Below, in pieces: positions 34,539-44,506 of a stretch of 64,000 nt of DNA (positions are counted from its first letter, which is position 1; the number at the start of each line of letters is the position of its first letter). The notes under the pieces were generated by a model. It was given only the letters and a program-made list of their open reading frames with translations, ran no database searches and was not told the origin of the DNA. A program made the translations under genes and the position numbers. Location: positions 22,536 through 86,535 of the forward strand of contig JAJZBG010000006.1 of NCBI GenBank assembly GCA_021799035.1. Direction: 5' to 3'. Origin of the DNA: Actinomycetes bacterium (GTDB taxonomy: Bacteria; Actinomycetota; Acidimicrobiia; Acidimicrobiales; Acidimicrobiaceae).

Positions 34539-34841
34539 CTACCTTTTCTCTTCCGCGGGGCGACGCGGCTTGAACATTTCAAGCATCCTGTCGGTTACTA
34601 CGAATCCGCCCACAACATTGATAGTTGCGAGCACGATAGCTAGGAGACCCAGCCACAGCTGCACAGTTCCGTGGGAAGCTGACGTCACGGAGATAGCACC
34701 CACGAAGATGATGCCGTGAATCGCGTTGCTTCCCGACATAAGTGGAGTATGCAATATTGTTGGAACCTTTGAGATGACCTCAATTCCCACAAAGGCAGCG
34801 AGAACGAAGGTCGTAATGTATCCAACGAGCTCTGGACTCAT
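34539..34841 (-). CDS. pntAB: NAD(P) transhydrogenase subunit alpha, membrane part
   Basis: 100 residues with three membrane helices, equivalent to domain II of the alpha chain, which is a separate gene in Rhodospirillum-type and many actinobacterial enzymes. FVGIEVISKVPTILHTPLMSGSNAIHGI is the recognisable stretch (residues about 18-45). Overlaps pntAA by four bases and ends 11 bases before pntB. Confidence 0.93.
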   Translation of the reverse strand: MSPELVGYITTFVLAAFVGIEVISKVPTILHTPLMSGSNAIHGIIFVGAISVTSASHGTVQLWLGLLAIVLATINVVGGFVVTDRMLEMFKPRRPAEEKR

Positions 34842-35989
34842 GATAGATTCCCTTCACTAGGGTTATTGCCTGTTGCTGCGCCCCCGAATCCCAACCGTGT
34901 CTCACCCGAGTGAGTCACGCAGGATGCGTTTACTAATTCATCGTTGAAGTCGATCTGAATCTGCCCCTCCTTCAAGAGTGCGAGAAGGAAATTACCTACG
35001 TTTCGAGAGTAGGTCTGACTTGCATGTACAGACACCGAGCTCGGAACGTCGTATAGACCGACAATTTTCACCCCGTTGAAGACTGTCTCCTCTCCGGGAG
35101 ACGTCACTTCACAGTTTCCGCCGGATTCTGCGGCCAGGTCTACTATGACGGAGCCGGGCCGCATTCGTGAAACCATCTCAGAGGTCACAAGAGTCGGCGC
35201 CTTTTTCCCTGGCACCGCGGCCGTTGTAATTACTATGTCGGATGCAGCAATGCGCTCGGCGAGCAGCTCCCGCTGTCGGCGAAGATAGTCTTCGGACTGT
35301 TCTGCCGCATAGCCCCCGGTTCCCTCAGAAGATTCCAAAGGAATCTCGATAAACTTTGCACCGAGGCTTTCTATTTCATCTTTGACCGCAGTCCGCACGT
35401 CAAACGCCTCGATAATAGCTCCCAGACGCCTAGCAGTAGCTATAGCCTGAAGCCCCGCGACTCCTGCACCCATGACGAAGACACGTGCAGGCGCAAGTGT
35501 GCCAGCGGCTGTCATCTGCATCGGTATAATCTTGTCCAAACGCGCAGCCGCCATTATCATGGCCTTGTAGCCAGCTAGAGAGGCCTGAGAAGATAGCGCA
35601 TCCATGCTTTGTGCACGGCTGATCCTCGGCAGCAATTCCAGGGCTAGCGCCGTGACGTTTCGCTTGGCAAGTGAAGCGGTGACTTCCGTATTCCTTGCCG
35701 GGTAGAGAAATGAAATCAGCAAGGCATTCGGAGGAATCAGGTTTACTTCGTCTAGAGTCGGTGGTTGAACCTTTAAAACTGCACTGGCATCCTTGAAGAG
35801 TTCAGTGAGGTCGCTCGTTACCCGCGCACCGGCTTCTTGGTAGGCTGAATCGTCGTGATGCGCTTCTAAGCCTGCGCCGGCTTGGATCCAAACATCAAAT
35901 CCAGCACCACTCAGCTTTGGCACCACGTCTGGAACCACTGCCACTCTGCGCTCACCATTGGCAGTCTCCTTTGGTATGACTACCTTCAC
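34838..35989 (-). CDS. pntAA: NAD(P) transhydrogenase subunit alpha, NAD-binding part
   Basis: 383-residue soluble subunit (domain I) binding NAD(H). IPKETANGERRVA at the N terminus, PLQ..-like AQSMDALSSQASLAGYKA (about residue 125) and the Rossmann motif VFVMGAGVAGLQAIATARRLGA (about 165) are diagnostic. I prefer the GTG at 35989, which follows GGGGG and begins the homology (VKVVIPKE), to the longer frame from 36025. No recognised riboswitch upstream. Confidence 0.94.
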   Translation of the reverse strand: MKVVIPKETANGERRVAVVPDVVPKLSGAGFDVWIQAGAGLEAHHDDSAYQEAGARVTSDLTELFKDASAVLKVQPPTLDEVNLIPPNALLISFLYPARNTEVTASLAKRNVTALALELLPRISRAQSMDALSSQASLAGYKAMIMAAARLDKIIPMQMTAAGTLAPARVFVMGAGVAGLQAIATARRLGAIIEAFDVRTAVKDEIESLGAKFIEIPLESSEGTGGYAAEQSEDYLRRQRELLAERIAASDIVITTAAVPGKKAPTLVTSEMVSRMRPGSVIVDLAAESGGNCEVTSPGEETVFNGVKIVGLYDVPSSVSVHASQTYSRNVGNFLLALLKEGQIQIDFNDELVNASCVTHSGETRLGFGGAATGNNPSEGNLS

Positions 35990-36431
35990 CTGTAGTAACC
36001 CCCAATCGGATTGATCTGCAAACAATTATTCAGTTGTTACTCGCCAGTAAAGAACATGACTTTCGCATCCGCGCCCAGACCGAATCTTGCTACTCTAACT
36101 AACGTGAAATGTACTCTAGCAGGCTGGATCCACGAAAAAGAAATCCAGACACTTGCCGAGCGCGCCAGAAACCACCACCACAACTGCAGGAGCTTTGAGG
36201 CGTTGGCATCACGTTGCGCGCAGCCGCCATGGAATCTCTCAGCGTCGCCAAGACGCCCGGAGATCCCAGCTGAGACACCAAGAGTCTAACACCTCAGCCC
36301 TAGCGATTTTGGACATCTAGGCACAGAAGATTACCTGCGCCTCTTCTTCAATAAATTGACTGCAAATTCACCACATTGCGCAAGGGCTACGACGGCACAC
36401 TCCCCTGCATCTGCTAACTGCATCTGTTTAA
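35990..36431. other. Intergenic region between pnt operon and phosphate transporter
   Basis: Part of a roughly 570-base non-coding interval. The left end must carry the pnt promoter on the minus strand. Near 36360-36430 lie an isolated ATTCACC (36366-36372) and a direct repeat CTGCATCTG at 36405 and 36418. A 92-codon plus-strand frame starting at 36011 looks like random sequence. Confidence 0.5.
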
Positions 36432-36464
36432 ATTCACCGAAAGTTCATCTTAAATTCGCTTTAG
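36432..36464 (+). promoter_or_regulatory. Pho-box-like array of 11-nt direct repeats
   Basis: ATTCACCGAAA, GTTCATCTTAA and ATTCGCTTTAG follow each other without gaps, with 11-base periodicity, matching the PhoP/PhoB direct-repeat unit of actinobacteria (G/T-TTCA-YY pattern). A further degraded unit (TTAAACT) follows, and one ATTCACC lies upstream at 36366. Located about 95-125 bases before a PHS-type phosphate symporter, so phosphate-starvation activation is a good inference. Confidence 0.65.
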
Positions 36465-36502
36465 TTAAACTCCTCTGTAACTTCCTTGCGGCACTCTGTA
36501 AG

Positions 36503-36519
36503 TGCATCCGAGCGATGCA
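36503..36519. promoter_or_regulatory. Inverted repeat in the phosphate transporter leader
   Basis: TGCATC-CGAGC-GATGCA, a 6-bp inverted repeat with 5-base centre, 40 bases before the GTG start. Possible operator or small leader hairpin. Confidence 0.3.
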
Positions 36520-36558
36520 GAGAATTTCTGTGTGGCTAAACGCCAGAGAGGAAGGTTC

Positions 36559-37974
36559 GTGACTCCTACAGTTTCAATATCAGAGGCGCTGGATAACGCT
36601 CCGCTGAGTCGTTTCCATACCCGCTCGATCTTCACCGCGGGCATGGGATTCTTCACCGATGCGTATGACTTGTTCATTATCGGCATCGCGAGCACCCTGA
36701 TCGCCAAGCAATGGGGGTTAAGCGCGAGTCAGACGGGGTGGATCAATTCGATCACCCTTCTTGCAGCCTTCATTGGCGCAATCATTTTCGGCCGCGTTTC
36801 CGACGTTCTCGGTCGCAAGCGCACCTACGGGCTTGAGGCGGCCATCATGGTGGTTGGAGCAGTCCTGTCAGCTTTCGCGCCGTCCTTCATCTGGCTGCTG
36901 GCATTCCGATTCATACTCGGCTTCGGTGTAGGAGGGGACTACCCCATGTCCGCTGTCCTCATGGGAGAGTTCTCAAATACAAAGAGTAGAGGAAAGCTAG
37001 TTGGACTTGTCTTTGCGATGCAAGCAATAGGAACCATCTCCGGCTACGTCGTTGGCCTCGCTCTGCTGTCGGCCAAGGTCAATCCGGACATCGCGTGGAG
37101 AATCATGCTTGGGCTTGGTGCGATTCCAGCTGCCGCAGTAATCTATCTCCGCCGCCAGATGCCAGAGTCTCCCCGCTTCCTTGCGAGGGTTGCTGGACGG
37201 GCATCTGAAGCCGCATCGTCAATAGCTGCCTATTCTGAGGGCGTGATCAAGATAGCCGACCCAAGCGAGCAGACGACAAAGCTATCTCTTGGACGATTTC
37301 TCTCCACCCCTACCTACCTGCTCTACCTACTGGGTACAGCAGGGTCTTGGTTCGTTTTCGACTACGCGTACTACGGAAACTCAATTTCAGCACCAATGAT
37401 TGTCACCAGCGTCCTTGGATCTTCCGGATCAAAGGTGCTAACGGAAGCCATCGCATTGCAGCTGATCGTCTTCGCGGTCGCCGCAGTGCCTGGGTACTAC
37501 TTGGCAGCCTTCTTTATGGATCGGATCGGACACAAAAGGCTTCAGCTGATCGGCTTCGTATTCATGGGTCTGGCGTTTCTCCTCATTGGAGTCATTCCTA
37601 ATGTCACCACCTTCGTTCTGCCGTTCATGCTCCTTTTCGGACTGAGCTACTTCTTTGCTGAGTTCGGACCTAACACAACGACTTTCGTGCTCTCAGGCGA
37701 GGTATACCCAACCGGCGCAAGATCAACAGGACATGGCATCTCAGCCGGGGTCGCGAAGTTTGGAGCTTTCCTCGGCGTCTACATCTTCCCGATTCTCAAG
37801 AGCCATCTTGGAGTTGGCGGAGCACTCGAATTCTCCTTCGGAATGTCGGTCCTCGGCTTCCTGGTCACTTTGGTGCTTCCGGAGCCAGCGCGGCGCTCTT
37901 TGGACGAATCATCACGCGAACTTGAGCTCGCCGCGACAAAGACACCCTCTTTGGCAAGATCTGCGGCACACTAG
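36559..37974 (+). CDS. Phosphate:H+ symporter, PHS family of MFS
   Basis: 471 residues with 12 membrane helices. Motifs are those of Pho84/PHS phosphate carriers: GMGFFTDAYDLFIIGIAS (helix 1), GRVSDVLGRKRTYG (MFS loop 2-3), GFGVGGDYPMSAVLMGEF (helix 4), WFVFDYAYYGNSI (helix 7) and FGPNTTTFVLSGEVYPTGARSTGHG (helix 10-11). Bacterial PHS members may also carry other small anions. GTG at 36559 is chosen because AGGAAGG stands just upstream; the frame extends to a GTG at 36502 without support. Preceded by a Pho-box-like array and followed by a hairpin terminator. Confidence 0.88.
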   Translation: MTPTVSISEALDNAPLSRFHTRSIFTAGMGFFTDAYDLFIIGIASTLIAKQWGLSASQTGWINSITLLAAFIGAIIFGRVSDVLGRKRTYGLEAAIMVVGAVLSAFAPSFIWLLAFRFILGFGVGGDYPMSAVLMGEFSNTKSRGKLVGLVFAMQAIGTISGYVVGLALLSAKVNPDIAWRIMLGLGAIPAAAVIYLRRQMPESPRFLARVAGRASEAASSIAAYSEGVIKIADPSEQTTKLSLGRFLSTPTYLLYLLGTAGSWFVFDYAYYGNSISAPMIVTSVLGSSGSKVLTEAIALQLIVFAVAAVPGYYLAAFFMDRIGHKRLQLIGFVFMGLAFLLIGVIPNVTTFVLPFMLLFGLSYFFAEFGPNTTTFVLSGEVYPTGARSTGHGISAGVAKFGAFLGVYIFPILKSHLGVGGALEFSFGMSVLGFLVTLVLPEPARRSLDESSRELELAATKTPSLARSAAH

Positions 37975-37993
37975 CCAACGCTCGTTTCGACTT

Positions 37994-38026
37994 CCAGCTG
38001 GCCTCGCATCCCATGGGGCCAGCTGG
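37994..38026 (+). terminator. Terminator of the phosphate symporter gene
   Basis: CCAGCTGGCC (37994-38003) and GGCCAGCTGG (38017-38026) form a perfect 10-bp stem with a 13-base loop, 20 bases after the stop; CCCATTT follows. Confidence 0.7.
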
Positions 38027-38166
38027 CCCATTTAAGGACTTGGACTACAGGACAGTCGTGTCCATTGCTTGGTCTAGGAACAAGGAATCGAGAAGCCTAG
38101 GCAAGGCCTGGTGCACAATTGAATGCACAGATCTGATGCATCCAAATTTCGAGAAAATTAAGAAAG

Positions 38167-38250
38167 TGTCGAAGGGGGGACTTGAACCCCCACGCCCTTA
38201 CGGGCACTAGCCCCTCAAGCTAGCGCGTCTGCCTATTCCGCCACTTCGAC
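38167..38250 (-). tRNA. tRNA-Leu (anticodon GAG)
   Basis: 84 bases fold into a class II tRNA. Acceptor stem GTCGAAG/CTTCGAC, discriminator A, D arm with GGCGGAATAGGCAGACGC, anticodon stem CTAGC/GCTAG closing loop TTGAGGG (anticodon at 38214-38216), long variable arm, and T arm GGGGGTTCAAGTCCCCC with the usual TTC. The 3' CCA is not encoded. Confidence 0.96.
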
Positions 38251-38295
38251 TTCACAGTCTCAAATGAGATTATTTGAAAGCAAAAACAACTTAGC

Positions 38296-38314
38296 TGAAG
38301 TCGCAGCGACTTCA
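38296..38314 (-). terminator. Intrinsic terminator of the secG-lipoprotein transcript
   Basis: TGAAGTCG / CGACTTCA, 8-bp perfect stem with a 3-base loop, about 30 bases past the lipoprotein stop codon on the minus strand, followed by GCTAAGTTGTTTTTG. It lies between that gene and the downstream tRNA. Confidence 0.8.
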
Positions 38315-38342
38315 TGCCACTATCCATTGTATCTCCTCGATC

Positions 38343-40055
38343 TCATTTCTGAGGTATGTAGCTCCAGGCACTGCTGTTCCAAAACACGGTTGACGAGCTA
38401 GTACTGTTGGCAATGAAGTTATAGCCAACGTTATATGCCAGGACATTTGGAACCGAGTACAGGGGAATTGAGGGGAGGTCCTTCCATATCAGCTGATCAA
38501 GCTGATTGTAGATCTTCGCAGATGTCGCCGGGTCAAGCTCTGTATAAGCTTTGCTGATCAAGGTGTCAGCTAGCTTGCTTGAATAGTGCATGTAGTTGTC
38601 GTTCGATTGTGTGCCGGATGACTGATAGCGGCTCACGTGAAAGGTCGCGTTGGGGGAAGCTGACTCTTCGGCTATCGCCATGTCGAAGTTCCCTTTGCTC
38701 AGCACTGAGGAATCCAGCACCCCGGAAGGATAGTTGTCAGGATTGACGACGATCCCAACGGCTGACAGCTCTTCGGTGATCATCTCTTCCACGTAGAGTA
38801 GCTGGCTGCTAGAACTATCAACTGACATAGTCAGCACCAGTGGGCGACCATCCTTGGTCATGATTCCTTTTGAAGAACGGGTGTAACCATCAGCCAGAAG
38901 CACGTCCACGGCTTTAGCAGGGTTGGAGGTAAGATATCCGCTACCATCATTTTGATACTGAGGTTCGCCTGGAGCGTAGATGTTATTGCCTGCAGGTGTG
39001 GCACTCGAATCGTAGCTACCCAGTGCTGACTGCACTATCGCCTTTCTGTCAATAGCCAATGCAATTGCCTCACGCACCTGGGGATCCGAGAGAGGGCTCT
39101 TAGAAAGATTGAAAAGAAGTTCTAGTATCGAATGTGAGGGCACCAAGCTAGTGGATACATTCTTGAGTGCCTTCAAGTTGGAATAAAGCAAATCGGTTGC
39201 TCGTGCATCCACCAGATTCAAAGACCCGTTGGCAAACTGAGCTGGGTAGTCGTTCGGATTTGGGTCGTCGAGAAACACAAGTTCAGGAATCACCGCTGGC
39301 TTCGCCCAGTAATGGGGGTTTCTGGTGAGCTTGATCTCTTTTCCGGGAATCACCTCTGAAATCTGGTAGGGGCCACCCGAAACCTCAACAGTCGGCGATG
39401 CAATCTCAAATCCAGAGTTCCACCCAATCCGCTGGGCTATATGCGCCGGAACGAGGGGGTTGAAGAGCGACTCCCATTCTGAAAAGTATTTCTTGAATAT
39501 CACGGTGACGGTCTTGCCGCCGTTGGAAGCCGTCATGGACTTGATGTCACCATAGCCCACCGTCGAATTTGCAAGATATTGCGAGCCTGATGCTTCTAGA
39601 AAATTGCGATCTCCCAACTGCGCTTTCCAGTTGAAGATAAAATCTGACGCGGAGATCGGAACCCCGTCGCTCCAGACTGCTTTCGGATTTATCTTGTATA
39701 CAATCTTTTCGGGATTGGTCGAAACGAGTTCCGCGGACGTCATCAGTGCGGAGTTCAAAACGGGAAGATACTTCGAATTTTCGTAAAACACCGAGGGCCA
39801 AACGTTGACCATCACTTCCCGCGTAATGCTTTGGTCTCCAGCGGGCGTATTTGGATTGAAATTTTGAGGCAGAAAAGGAGCCGCAAAGGTCAGCTTCAAT
39901 GCGCGAGGTGGAACTGTCGTCGTCGTTGAGGAAGTCGTAGTACTGGCCAGAGCTGCCCTGCTCGCCGTTCCGCATGAAACCAGCAATAGAGGTAGCAGAA
40001 AGATGGAAACTAGGCGCGCATACTTATGCCTAGTGCAAGGCGCATTTCGGATCAC
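38343..40055 (-). CDS. Peptide/nickel-type ABC solute-binding lipoprotein
   Basis: 570 residues of the family 5 extracellular solute-binding proteins (OppA/DppA-like). N-terminal signal with hydrophobic core and lipobox LLVSC (Cys at about 28), then a Ser/Thr-rich linker (ASTTTSSTTTTVPP) as in actinobacterial lipoproteins. Domain signs: AVWSDGVPISASDFIFNWK, GGPYQISEVIPGKEIKLTRNPHYW and DPQVREAIALAIDRKAIV. I place the start at GTG 40055, because the longer frame to 40115 overlaps secG. No permease or ATPase is adjacent, so it is an orphan or works with a distant system. Confidence 0.85.
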   Translation of the reverse strand: MIRNAPCTRHKYARLVSIFLLPLLLVSCGTASRAALASTTTSSTTTTVPPRALKLTFAAPFLPQNFNPNTPAGDQSITREVMVNVWPSVFYENSKYLPVLNSALMTSAELVSTNPEKIVYKINPKAVWSDGVPISASDFIFNWKAQLGDRNFLEASGSQYLANSTVGYGDIKSMTASNGGKTVTVIFKKYFSEWESLFNPLVPAHIAQRIGWNSGFEIASPTVEVSGGPYQISEVIPGKEIKLTRNPHYWAKPAVIPELVFLDDPNPNDYPAQFANGSLNLVDARATDLLYSNLKALKNVSTSLVPSHSILELLFNLSKSPLSDPQVREAIALAIDRKAIVQSALGSYDSSATPAGNNIYAPGEPQYQNDGSGYLTSNPAKAVDVLLADGYTRSSKGIMTKDGRPLVLTMSVDSSSSQLLYVEEMITEELSAVGIVVNPDNYPSGVLDSSVLSKGNFDMAIAEESASPNATFHVSRYQSSGTQSNDNYMHYSSKLADTLISKAYTELDPATSAKIYNQLDQLIWKDLPSIPLYSVPNVLAYNVGYNFIANSTSSSTVFWNSSAWSYIPQK

Positions 40056-40077
40056 AGCTCGTGCCTGCTGCACGCTG

Positions 40078-40305
40078 TTAGAGCCGCATTCCCAACGCAA
40101 TTGACGTGAACGCAAATACCACGACCAGCACGATCGTGATCCGGTCGAGGTTGCGCTCGACCACCGTTGACCCAGCTGCAGCGGAACCTACGCTCCCACC
40201 GAACATATCCGATAGTCCGCCACCCCTCCCGGAGTGAAGCAAGACGAAAATCACTAGACCAATTGAGGCTATTAGTTGGATGACAATCAACGCAGCTGTC
40301 AACAT
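40078..40305 (-). CDS. secG: Preprotein translocase subunit SecG
   Basis: 75-residue membrane protein with two helices (about 4-24 and 54-74) and the typical connecting loop LLHSGRGGGLSDMFGG. Accessory subunit of the SecYEG channel. Follows tpiA by 77 bases, the usual actinobacterial arrangement. Confidence 0.93.
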   Translation of the reverse strand: MLTAALIVIQLIASIGLVIFVLLHSGRGGGLSDMFGGSVGSAAAGSTVVERNLDRITIVLVVVFAFTSIALGMRL

Positions 40306-40382
40306 TTACCCTTACTGCCTTTCCGCACCGTACAAGCCTGACCATGCTGCATAGACCCACAACAGCCTTTGAGCAACATGAA

Positions 40383-41192
40383 CTATGCCTGGATAATCCT
40401 AGCGAAGGAATCTGGATCCAGGGCAGCAGTGCCTACAAGAAGCCCGTCAATGTCATCGAGCTCCATGAACTCGGCAGCGTTAGTGGGATTCACCGAGCCG
40501 CCATATTGAATCCGAACCTTTCTGGCCACCTCGTTTCCCCAAAAGGAGTCGAACACGTTCCTGATGATCGAGGCTCCAGCCTGCGCATCGCTTGGCTTGG
40601 CGCTCACCCCAGTTCCGATAGCCCAAATCGGCTCATACGCAACGACACATCTCTCAGCGAGTTCTGGTGCGAGAAATGAGAGCGCGGCTTCGACTTGCGA
40701 CCTCAGTCGTGCTTCCGTCGACCCTTGCTCTCGCTCTTGCAAGGTCTCGCCAACACAAACAATTGGGGTCATCTGCGAGCGGAAAACGGCCTCCACCTTT
40801 GCCCTGACGATCTCATCTGTCTCACAAAAGTACTGACGCCGCTCGGAATGACCGATGATGACGTGAGACACATTCAACTTGGCGAGCATTGGGGCCGAAA
40901 TCTCGCCCGTGAAAGCCCCTGAAGGCTCAAAGTGGCAGTTTTGAGCACCGAGGCGGAACCGCATCTGATCCGAATCGATGAGCAGCTGGAGTGGCCGAAG
41001 ATCGGTAAAGGGAGGATGTATTGATATCTCGACGTATGAATAGTCCGCTGGCCTCAGCAGGAAGCTAAGTTTCTGCACCGCCTGAATTGCCTCCAAATGA
41101 TTGAGATTCATCTTCCAGTTGGCGCTTATTAGCCGGTATCGCCCTGTGCGTGGGTTAGGCCTCAGCTCCATATCGTTTCTTCCCTTAGCCAT
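40383..41192 (-). CDS. tpiA: Triose-phosphate isomerase
   Basis: 269-residue TIM barrel interconverting glyceraldehyde 3-phosphate and dihydroxyacetone phosphate. SANWKMNLN (catalytic Lys), IIGHSERRQYF (catalytic His), VVAYEPIWAIGTGVSA (catalytic Glu and flexible loop) and IQYGGSVNPTNAAEF are all present. The ATG at 41171 (GGGAAG seven bases before) is an equally good start, giving 262 residues. Third of the gap-pgk-tpiA series. Confidence 0.95.
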   Translation of the reverse strand: MAKGRNDMELRPNPRTGRYRLISANWKMNLNHLEAIQAVQKLSFLLRPADYSYVEISIHPPFTDLRPLQLLIDSDQMRFRLGAQNCHFEPSGAFTGEISAPMLAKLNVSHVIIGHSERRQYFCETDEIVRAKVEAVFRSQMTPIVCVGETLQEREQGSTEARLRSQVEAALSFLAPELAERCVVAYEPIWAIGTGVSAKPSDAQAGASIIRNVFDSFWGNEVARKVRIQYGGSVNPTNAAEFMELDDIDGLLVGTAALDPDSFARIIQA

Positions 41193-41248
41193 GACAAGTC
41201 CTAGATTCTCCTGGGCTGAAGGCCAGCCGTCCTACTCTCCATCGAAAC

Positions 41249-42391
41249 CTACGCCTGCGACGGTGACTCCCTTAGAGCCTTCAAGCCAGGCAAATCTCCA
41301 TTCTCGAGGAACTCAAGGGACGCTCCACCTCCAGTGGAAAGGTGAGAAATCCGATCGGCCAAACCCATTTGCTCAAGTGCTGCTGCACTGTCTCCGCCGC
41401 CCACCACAGAAAAGCCGCCGAAATTGGCTACCGCAGTCGCCACCGCTTGGGTGCCTGCAGAAAACCTTGGATCTTCACAGACTCCAAGAGGGCCGTTCCA
41501 TAGAACTGTTTTTGCACTGGCGATGATCTCATCGAAAACTTTTACCGAATCGGGTCCAACATCTAGACCCTTCCATCCGTCGGGGATGTCTCCACCGAAT
41601 ACCCGTGAAGACCCCGTCCTTTCTTCGCGGCCAAACCTGCCATCGGAGTCAAGAGCCACGTAGTCAATCGGAAGAACAATCTTGTCGCTAGACACCATCA
41701 GCTCTTTGCACATCTCAAACTGATCAGGTTCGACAAGAGAGTTGCCAACGCTGTGACCCGCAGCAGCGAGAAACGTGAACGCCATCCCTCCGCCAACGAT
41801 CATTTTGTCTACCTTGTCCAATAGCGCCTGTATCAGTCCCATCTTGTCAGAGACCTTTGAGCCTCCCATTATTCCCACAAAAGGTCTAGCTGGAGCCTCG
41901 AGAAGAGAAGAAAGCACCTCAGCCTCCTTGGCCATCAGCCTGCCAGCCGCCGATCTGAGATATTTGGGTGGGCCGACAATCGAGGCATGGTTCCGATGAG
42001 CTGCGCCAAAGGCATCATCCACATAGAGGTCAACCCCTTTGATTAGCTCCCTCACATATGCTTCGTCGTTATCTTCCTCTCCCTTTGAGAAGCGAAGATT
42101 TTCCATGACTTCCACATCGGGCAGGATCTCGTGCAATCGCTTGGCCATAGGTGCAATTGTGAGGTCGGGATCATATTTGCCATGGGGTCGTCCAATATGA
42201 GAGCATGCTATGACTCGGGCACCGCGATCGACAAGCCACTTGAGCGTAGGAATGGACGAGCGAATCCGAAAATCATCGACTATCTCGAGTTCACCCGTAT
42301 TGTTTCTAGTCACTGGAACGTTGAAGTCACATCGGACAAGCACTGTCTTGCCCTTGACATCTCCAAGGTCCTCGAGTTGGGGAATATACAT
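41249..42391 (-). CDS. pgk: Phosphoglycerate kinase
   Basis: 380 residues. VLVRCDFNVPV (substrate site), ACSHIGRPHGKYDP, VYVDDAFGAAHRNHASIVG (usual NDAFGTAHR is VDDAFGAAHR here), MGGSKVSDKMGLIQALLDKVD and VLWNGPLGV mark both domains; the C-terminal GGGDSAAALEQ carries the nucleotide loop. Makes ATP from 1,3-bisphosphoglycerate. Slightly short for the family (about 390-400). 57 bases after gap. Confidence 0.95.
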   Translation of the reverse strand: MYIPQLEDLGDVKGKTVLVRCDFNVPVTRNNTGELEIVDDFRIRSSIPTLKWLVDRGARVIACSHIGRPHGKYDPDLTIAPMAKRLHEILPDVEVMENLRFSKGEEDNDEAYVRELIKGVDLYVDDAFGAAHRNHASIVGPPKYLRSAAGRLMAKEAEVLSSLLEAPARPFVGIMGGSKVSDKMGLIQALLDKVDKMIVGGGMAFTFLAAAGHSVGNSLVEPDQFEMCKELMVSSDKIVLPIDYVALDSDGRFGREERTGSSRVFGGDIPDGWKGLDVGPDSVKVFDEIIASAKTVLWNGPLGVCEDPRFSAGTQAVATAVANFGGFSVVGGGDSAAALEQMGLADRISHLSTGGGASLEFLENGDLPGLKALRESPSQA

Positions 42392-42448
42392 CTATTACCT
42401 ACCAGCCCTGTCCTAGCCAAAAGCTCCTCAGAAGTGAACTTCGTCCAC

Positions 42449-43555
<1,107 letters not shown>

Positions 43556-43616
43556 CTACATCAATTGTCCAGAACTCGGCCGCTTAGTCGAAATCAAGAC
43601 AAAAGACGGCCCAGTG

Positions 43617-44504
43617 TTATTCGACAAAGGCATTTGCCAGTCGTTCAGGGTCATGAACACGGCCAGACCCGTCAGCCAGAGGACGCATCAAAAGCTCTGC
43701 ACCCACGCTTTCGCAAAGCTCCTTTGAGTTTCCAAGTTCCATATAAGAATTATCGGCCAAAATCAAGTCAGGCACAAACCCATGTCTCAGGAGGGCCCGA
43801 ATATGCGCCGCAATATCGAAGCCATAGGTCTCGAATTGCTGAGGTCTGAGATTGACGACGTAGATCTTACGCGCCGTACTGGCTGCGACCGCTTCTCGGA
43901 TCTTCGGCACACAAAGTACCGCTAGAACGGATGTAAACAATGAACCCGGACCTGCCACAATCGTTTTTGCGGAGCCAATCGCCTCCATGACAGCATCTGG
44001 AACGGGAGGATTCTCCGGAACCGTGAACACGTTTTCAATTCCCATTGTGTGCATCACGTTGACTTGGCCAAAGATCTCGTGCCCCTGAGCTCTGGCGCCA
44101 AGAGTTATCGGCTCCGTTGACGACGGAAGCAGGGACCCTTTCACTCCAATAAGTTGCTGGGCCAGCCTGATTGCATCACTGAAATCACCCGTGACCTCGG
44201 TGAGGCCGGCGATAATGAGATTGCCAAGACTGTGGCCAGTCAACTCTCCGGTATGAAAACGGTAGTCAAAGACCGCTGTCCACACTGATTCGGATTCAGC
44301 CAAAGCAACTAGACACTTCCTGACATCTCCTGGAGGCTCCAAACCAAAGTCTGCCCTGATTCTTCCGCTCGAGCCACCATCGTCTGCCACCGACACAATG
44401 CCAACTGGACAGGCGCCGGCGATGACGAGGGAGCGTAACGATGACGCCAAGCCGTGGCCACCACCTATTGCGACTACTGGAGCCCCACTCTCAAGTAGCG
44501 CCAT
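43617..44504 (-). CDS. yvcK: YvcK/CofD-like gluconeogenesis factor
   Basis: 295 residues. VVAIGGGHGLASSLRSL at the N terminus, VSVADDGGSSGRIRADFGLEPPGDVRKCLVAL (about 38-70) and VAGPGSLFTSVLAVL (about 185) define the YvcK group within the CofD family. In Bacillus it binds UDP-sugars and supports cell wall synthesis during gluconeogenic growth. GAGGTAAGA just before the ATG; two bases from rapZ. Confidence 0.92.
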   Translation of the reverse strand: MALLESGAPVVAIGGGHGLASSLRSLVIAGACPVGIVSVADDGGSSGRIRADFGLEPPGDVRKCLVALAESESVWTAVFDYRFHTGELTGHSLGNLIIAGLTEVTGDFSDAIRLAQQLIGVKGSLLPSSTEPITLGARAQGHEIFGQVNVMHTMGIENVFTVPENPPVPDAVMEAIGSAKTIVAGPGSLFTSVLAVLCVPKIREAVAASTARKIYVVNLRPQQFETYGFDIAAHIRALLRHGFVPDLILADNSYMELGNSKELCESVGAELLMRPLADGSGRVHDPERLANAFVE

Positions 44505-44506
44505 TC

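Noticed and set aside
36011..36289. 92-codon plus-strand frame upstream of the phosphate symporter
   Set aside because: No ribosome site and random composition in a promoter region.
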